NCBI GenBank assembly: GCA_030654175.1
Contig: JAURXZ010000049.1
Location: 404,334 to 468,333, forward strand
DNA: 64,000 nt
Source: Bacteroidia bacterium
GTDB lineage: Bacteria > Bacteroidota > Bacteroidia > 2-12-FULL-35-15
Direction of reading: 5' to 3'
Shown here: in pieces, positions 57,191-64,000 of the stretch
How positions within the stretch are numbered: position 1 is the stretch's first letter
Layout of the letters: the number at the start of each line of letters is the position of its first letter
Program-made: the position numbers and the translations under genes
The notes under the pieces: generated by a model
Told to the model about the DNA's origin: nothing
What the model saw: the letters and a program-made list of their open reading frames with translations, nothing else
The model's database searches: none

Positions 57191-58471
57191 ATGTACGATT
57201 TATTAAATAACCTTCTTACACCATTTTTATTCAGCCTGATCGTAGCTTTAGGCATAGGATTGATTGTTGGTATGCAAAGGGAGTTTGAAAGCGTGAGCGG
57301 GAAGGAACACTTTGCCGGCATGCGTGGCTTTGCAATTATGTCGATATTAGGATGTGTGATCACTTTTTTAGCTGAGGAGTTGAACATTAATATTATTTTA
57401 GTTGTTTCCCCTGCGATATTTCTTTTTATAAGTGTATTTCATTATTCAAAAATTCAAAAAGAAAATTTCGGAATTGTAACGGAATTGTCATTGGCTCTGG
57501 TTTTTTTTCTTGGTGTGCTTTCCGGCCTTCATTACATCCAGGAATCCGTTGCTGTTGCTGTTATTGCTTCGACCCTGCTAACACTTAAAAGTAAATTTCG
57601 CGAAACACTTAGTAGGATAACGCAGGATGAATTGTTCGCTTTTATAAAATTCATTATTCTTTCTTTTTTAATTCTACCCATTTTGCCCGACAAAAATTAT
57701 GGCCCGGGAGGGATCATTAACCCGCAAAGTATCGGTTTTATTGTTGTCGTTGTTTCTTCACTAAGTTTTATAGGATACTTTATAATTAAGTTTTTTGGTG
57801 CCGAAAAAGGTATACTGTTTACTGCGTTCTTTGGTGGGACCTTTTCAAGTACAGCAGTAACATGGGTATTCAGTAGCCGAAGCAAAGAAAATGAACGTTT
57901 TTCCATTCAATACGCAATTGGAATTATTATTGCCTGTGCTGTAATGTTTACCCGTGTTTTAGTTGTTGCGGCCTTATTTAATACAACAGTATTTAAATGG
58001 CTCCTGATTCCATGTAGTTTAATGGTATTAGGTAGTTCTGCTTTTGCTTATTTTTTATATCGAAAATGTAAATTACCAGCAACATCTGAGCCCATCCAGT
58101 TGGGGAATCCGCTTGATATAACTAATGCGCTTCTATTTGGGATTCAATATGTAGCCATTACTCTTTTTGTGTATTTTGCCAACATATACTTAGGAACAAA
58201 AGGATTATTGATTACGGGTTTTATTTCAGGACTTGCAGATGTCGATGCCATCAATATAAGCATGTCAAAACTTAGTCTGACGCAAATTGATCCATCCATG
58301 GCCGCAATTGTAATTCTGTTAGCAATTGTTAGCAATACAATTTTCAAGATGGGACAAGCGTATTTGAAAGGTTCAATAGTGCTGCGTAAACAAGTCATGA
58401 TCGGACTTGCACCTTCAATGATTATAGCTCTATTAAGTATTGCAGGGATTTATTTAAAAATAAACATATGA
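57191..58471 (+). CDS. MgtC/SapB family membrane protein with DUF4010 domain
   Basis: 426 residues with about ten to twelve membrane helices. The N-terminal part has the MgtC signature (ALGIGLIVGMQREFE, FAGMRGFAIMSILGCVI), and the second half is DUF4010 (FGGTFSSTAVTWVFSSRSKEN, ITGFISGLADVDAINISMSKL). MgtC itself is tied to magnesium limitation and ATP or phosphate balance during stress; members with DUF4010 are uncharacterised. The stop overlaps the PPK2 start (ATGA, 58468-58471), so the two proteins are made together, which hints at a shared role in magnesium, ATP or polyphosphate handling. Confidence 0.88.
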   Translation: MYDLLNNLLTPFLFSLIVALGIGLIVGMQREFESVSGKEHFAGMRGFAIMSILGCVITFLAEELNINIILVVSPAIFLFISVFHYSKIQKENFGIVTELSLALVFFLGVLSGLHYIQESVAVAVIASTLLTLKSKFRETLSRITQDELFAFIKFIILSFLILPILPDKNYGPGGIINPQSIGFIVVVVSSLSFIGYFIIKFFGAEKGILFTAFFGGTFSSTAVTWVFSSRSKENERFSIQYAIGIIIACAVMFTRVLVVAALFNTTVFKWLLIPCSLMVLGSSAFAYFLYRKCKLPATSEPIQLGNPLDITNALLFGIQYVAITLFVYFANIYLGTKGLLITGFISGLADVDAINISMSKLSLTQIDPSMAAIVILLAIVSNTIFKMGQAYLKGSIVLRKQVMIGLAPSMIIALLSIAGIYLKINI

Positions 58472-59208
58472 ATAAGATAAAACTTAAAACTATCAATACA
58501 AAAGCTCCTGAAAAAATAAATAAGGAAGAATATAAACTTGAATTGGATAAAATTCTCCAGGAGTTGTTTGGCTTACAGCATTTATTTTATGCATCCCATA
58601 AATATAGTCTTTTAATTATATTTCAGGGTATTGATACTGCCGGTAAGGATAGTACCATTCGGCAGGTCTTTTCAGGAGTCAATCCGCTTGGAGTTCATGC
58701 AACTTCATTCAAAGCACCCATTGGTAGTGAACTTGAACATGATTATATGTGGCGTATTTTTCAAAAACTTCCTGAAAAAGGAATGATACAGATTTTTAAT
58801 CGTTCTTATTATGAAGATATATTGGTTCCCACAATTCAAAAAACACATCCAAACAATATAATTGAAGACCGGTACGATTTTATAAATGCATTTGAAAAAC
58901 ATTTGCAGAGTAATAATACAATTATTCTTAAATTCTTTTTACACATAAGTGAAGATGAACAAAAAAAAAGGATACAAGAACGGATGAATGATCCTTTTAA
59001 AAAATGGAAATATTCTGAAGGCGATCTGCAATCTTCAAAAAAGTGGAAGGAATACAAAAAGGTGTATGAGCAGATATTAAACCGTTGTAGCTCCGAATTA
59101 CCATGGGTAATTGTGCCGGCTGATAACAAGTGGTATAGGAACTATATTGTAGCATCAACAATAGTTGCAAAGCTGAAACATCTGAAATTAAAATTCCCTA
59201 AAAAATAA
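58468..59208 (+). CDS. Polyphosphate kinase 2 family protein (PPK2)
   Basis: 246 residues. Uses polyphosphate to phosphorylate nucleotides. Walker A is FQGIDTAGKDSTIRQVFSG (about 52-70); other PPK2 features are SFKAPIGSELEHDYMWRI, the Walker B-like IFNRSYYEDILVP, the lid region ERMNDPFKKWKYSEGDL and PWVIVPADNKWYRNYIV near the end. Length and the single domain fit the class that phosphorylates AMP or ADP; which one cannot be told by eye. It overlaps the MgtC-family gene by four bases and ends the island, convergent with the sensor phosphatase gene. With AMP phosphorylase and PRPP synthetase upstream, it could recharge AMP or ADP from polyphosphate when ATP is low. Confidence 0.92.
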   Translation: MNKIKLKTINTKAPEKINKEEYKLELDKILQELFGLQHLFYASHKYSLLIIFQGIDTAGKDSTIRQVFSGVNPLGVHATSFKAPIGSELEHDYMWRIFQKLPEKGMIQIFNRSYYEDILVPTIQKTHPNNIIEDRYDFINAFEKHLQSNNTIILKFFLHISEDEQKKRIQERMNDPFKKWKYSEGDLQSSKKWKEYKKVYEQILNRCSSELPWVIVPADNKWYRNYIVASTIVAKLKHLKLKFPKK

Positions 59209-59256
59209 AACGGCTATAATAGAATGGTAATTTAATGGACAACATATTGGTATAAG

Positions 59257-62200
59257 TTAAATACGAATTCCCATAACAGTAACATCATCAACCTGCTCGA
59301 GATCTCCTTTCCAGTCCTCGAATGCGTTTTCTAATATAATTTCCTGCTCTTTTAATGGAAGGCTATGAATGGAAGTTAATTTTTTCTTAAGTTGTTTGCT
59401 CATAAATTTTTTACCTTTTGTTCCACCAAACTGATCAGCAAAACCATCGGTACCCATGTAAATGATATCGCCTTTTTTTAAAATAATCTCCTGATAGCTA
59501 AAAGGTTTCATATTGGAATAAAATCCAACGGGTTGTTTATCGCTTTTAAATTCCATGAAATTTGCCATATTATTCTCACCTGAAATTATATATATCGCAT
59601 TATTAGCTCCTGAAAAATGAATTTTCACATCATCCGAATCTTGATTTTTAAATATTGAAATTAAACTGATATCCATTCCATCTTTGCCACCAGAATCAAC
59701 TTGTTCCGGATTAAGAGCGCAAATAATAATTCGTCTTAATTCATCTAAAATTTTAGCGGGTTCAACAATATTTTTTGAATGTGATATTTCATTTAATAAG
59801 CTGATTCCTATTAAACTCATAAATGCTCCCGGAATTCCATGCCCGGTGCTATCTGCACATGCAACTATAACCCTGTCGGGTAAATCAAATGCCCAATAAA
59901 AATCACCACTAACTATATCTCTAGGTTTGTAAAGAATAAAATAATTTTTCAACGTTTTATTAAGTGTAGCTTCTGAACTTAAAAAACTTTGTTGGATACG
60001 TTGCGCATAATTGATACTGTCGGTAATGCTTTTGTTTTTATCTGCGATTACAGCATACGCTTGTTTTAAGTCAACATTTTTGTCAGCTATTATTTTGCTT
60101 TGTTTTAATATTTTATTGTTGGCTGATTTTATTTCTACATAAGAATAGATAAAGATCAATACGATGCCCCCAATAATTGAATAAAACCACCATGTTTGCC
60201 AAAATGGGGGATGAATGATGAATTTATAAGAGACAGGTACTTTATTCCATACACCTTCACCATTATTTGCCATAACTAAAAATTCATATTCTCCGGGAGG
60301 AATATTTGAATATGGTGCTTCAGTTTCTGAAGTTTCTGGCAGCCAATCTTTATCCAGCCCCTTTAACATAAAACGGTATTTAACTTTTCCCGGAGTAGTT
60401 AAGCTTACACCAATAAAATTAAAAGTTAAATAATTTTTGTTATGGGCTAATTCCAGATTCACAGGAAGGTTATTTTTATCTAAAGAATCAGCAAATAATT
60501 TCCAATCTGTTTTTTGTGAAAACAAATTAATACTTTTCAAACGGGTAATAGGTTCAAAAGTGTTGATTCTATCAAATTTTGGTTGAAATACTACTAGTCC
60601 ATTTTCAGTACCAAACCATATTTTTTCTTGTTGATCAATTAATATAGCGTTAAAAAAACAGGCTTGTCCTATGAAACCATCCTCCTTCGCAAAATGCCTT
60701 ATTTCGTATATCTCATTATCACGGGACATTATTTTATTTATCCCATTTTGTAATCCAACCCATATGTCACCTTTGTTATCAATTGCAATAGATTGTATAT
60801 CATTAGAAGAAAGCCCCTCTTTTTCAGTGATTCTTGAAAACTTTCCTTTGCTATATTTAGCAATTCCTGAACTGGTCGCAAACAATAAATTTCCTTCTTT
60901 ATCATTAACTATATTATTAACCCGTTTTCCAACAAAACCGTCATTTTCTGTAAAATGTTTCACAATTAAGCCATCGTACTTGTATAAGCCATCATCTGTC
61001 GCAAACCAATAATTTCCACTTATGTCTTCATGAATTTTAAAAACAAAATTTTTTGGAAAGCCTACTTTATCAAATTCTTTAATTTTGCCCCCAATAACCT
61101 TTGCAATTCCGCCATTAGTACCAAGCCAAATTTCCCCTTTACTATCAATAAAAATATCATGGCAGTAGTTTAAATTTTTATTATCAAGGGATTCTATTCT
61201 TTCAAAACTTTTTCCATCGTATTTAAGCACTCCAAAACCTGTTCCTATCAAATAATTGCCTTTTCTATCTTCAGATATTGCTGTGATTGCATCATTCCCT
61301 CTTCTATCTTTTTGATTATAATTTGTGAAATTTTTCCCATCATACATGCTGAGGCCTTTAGGTGACCCTATCCAATATTTACCATCTTTGCTTTGAAATA
61401 TCCTGCTAATTTGATTAAATAGTAATCCATCCTTAAGCGTGTACATGAAAAATCGCTCATTAGCTAATTTTGATATTCCATTTTCTTTTGAAGCAAACCA
61501 TAAATTTTTTTCCTTGTCTTGAAAAATTTTCCAGATATTATCATTTACCAAACCATTTTTCTGGGTAAAAAGTTGGAAATCTTTCCCATTATATTTCAAT
61601 AGTCCATTTTTGCATGCGATCCAAATATTGTTTTCCTTATCTTTTAAATAACTATAATAGGTAACAGTGCTTGCTAAGTTTGGAGGATAAATTTGTTTGA
61701 TCTCATTATCTTTTAATGCAAATAAACCTTCATTTGTAAGGAACCAGAATGTTTTAGCATCAAATTCTAAAACAGAATACACAAAATTATTTTCGAAACC
61801 ATCCTTACTGGTGTAATTTTTTATTGTTTTGCCATCATATTTGAAAGCCCCATTTCCTAATGTACTGAGCCATAAATTTTGCTTGCTGTCCTCAGACATA
61901 TTAAAAATAAGGGCATTATTTAATGTTTCGTCAATATTAAAAACAGAACAAACAGAATCTTGAAAAACAGAAATACCTTTTCCGGTTCCCAATAAAATTT
62001 CACCATTTTTATCAATAAAAATCGTATATATTCTATTGTTGCTCAATCCATTTTTAGTCGTGTAATTCTTGAAATGTGTTGAATCTGTTCCATTAGAAGT
62101 AAAGGGATCATAAACCGATAAACCATTATTTGTTCCAATCAATATCCTTCCTTTCTTATCTTTTGTAATGCAATAGATCAGATTATCAGCTAAGCCATCC

Positions 62201-62427
62201 TTATCCGTAAAGTATTCATACGAATTACCATCGAATTTGGTGATTCCTCCGCCATTTGTTCCGAACCACATCACGCCATCATCATCCTGAAAAACAGCGA
62301 GTATTTGCGGTTGTGATAACCCGGTTTCAACAGTATAATTAGAGAAGTTATATACTTGTCCCTCAACTTTTGTTAAAAGCGAAAAAAATAGGATAGTTAA
62401 AAAAAATCGGTATAAAAAATTTGACAT
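59257..62427 (-). CDS. Reg_prop/Y_Y_Y sensor with C-terminal SpoIIE-type phosphatase
   Basis: 1056 residues spanning the inner membrane. Signal peptide or N-terminal anchor (1-24); about fourteen Reg_prop propeller repeats (30-640) of the type GL..N.IY.I..DKKG.I..GT..G, giving two seven-bladed propellers; Y_Y_Y domain (about 650-745, VKYRFMLKGLDKDWLPE); one membrane helix (about 748-772, WFYSIIGGIVLIFIYSYV); a coiled-coil linker with the IADKN motif repeated; and a PP2C/SpoIIE phosphatase (about 825-1056) with SGDFYWA, ACADSTGHGIPGAFMS, MGTDGFADQFGG and VDDVTVMGI. The periplasmic half is like hybrid two-component sensors for glycans, but the output is a Ser/Thr phosphatase, probably acting on an anti-sigma factor antagonist. 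Partners are not in the window. Confidence 0.92.
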   Translation of the reverse strand: MSNFLYRFFLTILFFSLLTKVEGQVYNFSNYTVETGLSQPQILAVFQDDDGVMWFGTNGGGITKFDGNSYEYFTDKDGLADNLIYCITKDKKGRILIGTNNGLSVYDPFTSNGTDSTHFKNYTTKNGLSNNRIYTIFIDKNGEILLGTGKGISVFQDSVCSVFNIDETLNNALIFNMSEDSKQNLWLSTLGNGAFKYDGKTIKNYTSKDGFENNFVYSVLEFDAKTFWFLTNEGLFALKDNEIKQIYPPNLASTVTYYSYLKDKENNIWIACKNGLLKYNGKDFQLFTQKNGLVNDNIWKIFQDKEKNLWFASKENGISKLANERFFMYTLKDGLLFNQISRIFQSKDGKYWIGSPKGLSMYDGKNFTNYNQKDRRGNDAITAISEDRKGNYLIGTGFGVLKYDGKSFERIESLDNKNLNYCHDIFIDSKGEIWLGTNGGIAKVIGGKIKEFDKVGFPKNFVFKIHEDISGNYWFATDDGLYKYDGLIVKHFTENDGFVGKRVNNIVNDKEGNLLFATSSGIAKYSKGKFSRITEKEGLSSNDIQSIAIDNKGDIWVGLQNGINKIMSRDNEIYEIRHFAKEDGFIGQACFFNAILIDQQEKIWFGTENGLVVFQPKFDRINTFEPITRLKSINLFSQKTDWKLFADSLDKNNLPVNLELAHNKNYLTFNFIGVSLTTPGKVKYRFMLKGLDKDWLPETSETEAPYSNIPPGEYEFLVMANNGEGVWNKVPVSYKFIIHPPFWQTWWFYSIIGGIVLIFIYSYVEIKSANNKILKQSKIIADKNVDLKQAYAVIADKNKSITDSINYAQRIQQSFLSSEATLNKTLKNYFILYKPRDIVSGDFYWAFDLPDRVIVACADSTGHGIPGAFMSLIGISLLNEISHSKNIVEPAKILDELRRIIICALNPEQVDSGGKDGMDISLISIFKNQDSDDVKIHFSGANNAIYIISGENNMANFMEFKSDKQPVGFYSNMKPFSYQEIILKKGDIIYMGTDGFADQFGGTKGKKFMSKQLKKKLTSIHSLPLKEQEIILENAFEDWKGDLEQVDDVTVMGIRI

Positions 62428-62618
62428 AAAATTCTATAGATAATAAAATAATAGGTTGTGCTATAACTCCTTTCCATTTTCTGGAATTGAGGATCTTGTT
62501 TTTGTTTATGTCCACATTTTTGGGAATTAACAAGATTCCTTACCACGATGAAAATAGGAATTGGAAGTATAGGCTAAAGTAATAAAATTATTTATGCAAC
62601 AATTTATTTATAAACAAT

Positions 62619-62647
62619 AAAAAAAGGGACATTAAGCCCCTTTTTTT
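62619..62647 (-). terminator. Rho-independent terminator, possibly bidirectional
   Basis: AAAAAAAGGG-acattaag-CCCCTTTTTTT hairpin with A and T runs on both sides, 20 bases past the stop of the 62667-64000 gene (minus strand). Confidence 0.75.
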
Positions 62648-62666
62648 ATATTCAAAACTAATTTTA

Positions 62667-64000
62667 TTATTGTTCTATTATTTTTAAAACGCTTGTTTTA
62701 TTTCCTGCACTAAGCTTTACTATGTATACACCAGCAGGGAAATTTAAACTTTTCGCATTAAAATTATAATAATGAATTCCTGATGGCTTTTGTGTATTAT
62801 CTATGGTCTTTATTTTCTCACCAAGCAAATTGTATACCTCTAAAAGAACATCACTCTTTTCGGAGAGATTAACTTTTATTACCGTATTGGAAGAATATGG
62901 ATTAGGATATGCTCCTAATAAATTATCATTCTTATAATGTTCTTTGATTCCTACAAATTCAGAATTCGGATGGATTGAATCAGTGCCAACCGTAAAATCA
63001 AGAGAATTTACAACTGTGCCACTAATAACAATAATGTCATAGGTGCCTGACATGTGCAAGCCTGGAATATCCACAAACAAATCATAATTAGTAAAAGGAG
63101 CAACCAAAGGAGGTAATTCCTGTAAACTAAAATCACCATTTGCATCAGTTGTTACTTCCTGAACTGCAATACCTCCGGGATTCTTTTTTACTACAATATC
63201 AATCCCAGGAATTGGTTCACCGATCCTTATGCTAAGATCTAAGCCTATATGCCCCTGAATTTCCCCTCCATTAGGATCTGGCGCAGGATGATATTGTAAG
63301 TAAATATCATTTCCTGAAGAATTAGTAGTTGTTATGATCGGAGTGGCATCAAGCCAGTTAGAAGTATCACCATAGTAAGTGGTAAAAACATTGGGATGGG
63401 ATGCTGAATCGGCACGTATTGCAACTCTGTATTCTCCATAAGGAATACTATCAAACAAGTAATTACCGGAGCCATCCAATATAGATCGATCCAAAATATC
63501 GTTTTTGGCAAAATTTGAATTTTCCCTGTAAAGAAGGGCTTCACCATTAGTAGTTGGGGTAGTGCTTCCCGCAGATTCATAAACTGTTCCGGAAATAGAA
63601 CCAAAATCAACAGGTAATGTATACCAGCCATAATTAATGAGGGTGTTACCACTATTTGCATTCAGATACATAAGATAAGACGATCCAAAAGTATTATTTC
63701 TAAGAAAAGAATAATCGATGTAATCGGAAACTAATACAGTCATAAATGTGTTGGAACCTGCCGCAAAAACACTATCAACTGTATGAATTGTTTGCCTGGC
63801 AAGTAAAACATTATTGAAAATAGCACCATTAGGCATTGTTAGTGTGCCATATCCAACACCCTTCATTACTTTAGTTTTTGTTCCTCTTATCTTAATAGGA
63901 ATATTGTTGTATTTTCCATAGGTAACATATCTTGATGTGTCATTTCTTTCCATTCCATAAGTTACCAGTGCAGGTGTCATTAACTCGCTGGGAGTTATTA
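62667..64000 (-). CDS. T9SS cargo protein with carboxypeptidase-regulatory-like domains (5' end off window)
   Basis: The frame is open through the right window edge (reading ...ITPSEL before the first Met at 63980), so the N-terminus and signal peptide are outside; about 444 residues are visible. After an unassigned beta-rich part there are two CarboxypepD_reg/SdrD-B-like beta sandwiches (GSISGTVYESAGSTTPTTNGEALL..., LDGSGNYLFDSIPYGEYRVAI; and GEIQGHIGLD..., VTTDANGDFSLQELPPL). The end is a type A sorting domain (GAYPNPYSSNTVIKVNL ... KTIDNTQKPSGIHYYNFNA ... GVYIVKLSAGNKTSVLKII). The sorting domain is of the SSNTVIKVNL class, unlike those in the PA14 locus, and close to the general Bacteroidota consensus. 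Role unknown; probably a surface or secreted protein. Confidence 0.85.
   Translation of the reverse strand, partial: ITPSELMTPALVTYGMERNDTSRYVTYGKYNNIPIKIRGTKTKVMKGVGYGTLTMPNGAIFNNVLLARQTIHTVDSVFAAGSNTFMTVLVSDYIDYSFLRNNTFGSSYLMYLNANSGNTLINYGWYTLPVDFGSISGTVYESAGSTTPTTNGEALLYRENSNFAKNDILDRSILDGSGNYLFDSIPYGEYRVAIRADSASHPNVFTTYYGDTSNWLDATPIITTTNSSGNDIYLQYHPAPDPNGGEIQGHIGLDLSIRIGEPIPGIDIVVKKNPGGIAVQEVTTDANGDFSLQELPPLVAPFTNYDLFVDIPGLHMSGTYDIIVISGTVVNSLDFTVGTDSIHPNSEFVGIKEHYKNDNLLGAYPNPYSSNTVIKVNLSEKSDVLLEVYNLLGEKIKTIDNTQKPSGIHYYNFNAKSLNFPAGVYIVKLSAGNKTSVLKIIEQ

Overview
The window is low-GC DNA from a member of the Bacteroidota. The evidence is direct: at least nine genes end in a type IX secretion system (T9SS) type A sorting domain (a YPNP-x-x-G start, then a GIY-x-L-x-V...K tail), and I see SBBP repeats, a PorE-like OmpA/PD40 protein, a Reg_prop/Y_Y_Y sensor, and near-absent Shine-Dalgarno sites with occasional TAnnTTTG promoter boxes. 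I cannot name the genus.

Layout. (1) 1-3003, minus strand: NHEJ pair ku-ligD (ligD runs off the left edge). (2) 3428-8218, plus: PorE-like envelope protein, tandem-domain universal stress protein, phosphoglucomutase/phosphomannomutase. (3) 8366-47037, plus: a 39-kb run of secreted proteins, mostly T9SS cargo. Heads differ: parallel beta-helix, SBBP propeller x3, PQQ-type sugar dehydrogenase, GH26, clan GH-A TIM barrel x3, Kelch propeller, purple-acid-phosphatase-like enzyme x2 (one fused into a GH-A protein) and GH18. Tails are drawn from one pool: eight PA14 copies of two sequence subtypes, about fourteen bacterial Ig (Big_7-like) modules, short Ig modules, a jelly-roll module and the sorting domain. 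(4) 47084-59208: a stress, metal and phosphate island with UspA, small outer-membrane protein, CDF exporter, ArsR regulator, ATP-cone/Mrr fusion, VIT1-type transporter, beta-CASP hydrolase, AMP-phosphorylase-like enzyme, PRPP synthetase, iron-permease-family protein, MgtC/DUF4010 protein and PPK2. (5) 59257-64000, minus: a large propeller-SpoIIE sensor phosphatase and a 5'-truncated T9SS cargo protein.

How it may work together (inference): region 3 looks like a surface and secreted polysaccharide-handling toolkit assembled by domain shuffling, carried across the outer membrane by T9SS. Region 4 looks like a low-energy or low-oxygen survival island in which AMP phosphorylase, PRPP synthetase and PPK2 would link AMP, ribose phosphates and polyphosphate.

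Most notable: a perfect 16-bp tandem duplication at 25996-26027 frameshifts the GH26 gene and cuts off its PA14 and sorting domain; removing one copy restores one frame to 27107. A second, older loss is a decayed sorting domain at 43493-43766 behind the phosphatase gene. Also notable are the GH-A/phosphatase fusion, the fixed order of PA14 subtypes, and near-identical leader peptides on unrelated proteins. No tRNA, rRNA, CRISPR array, transposase or integrase was seen.
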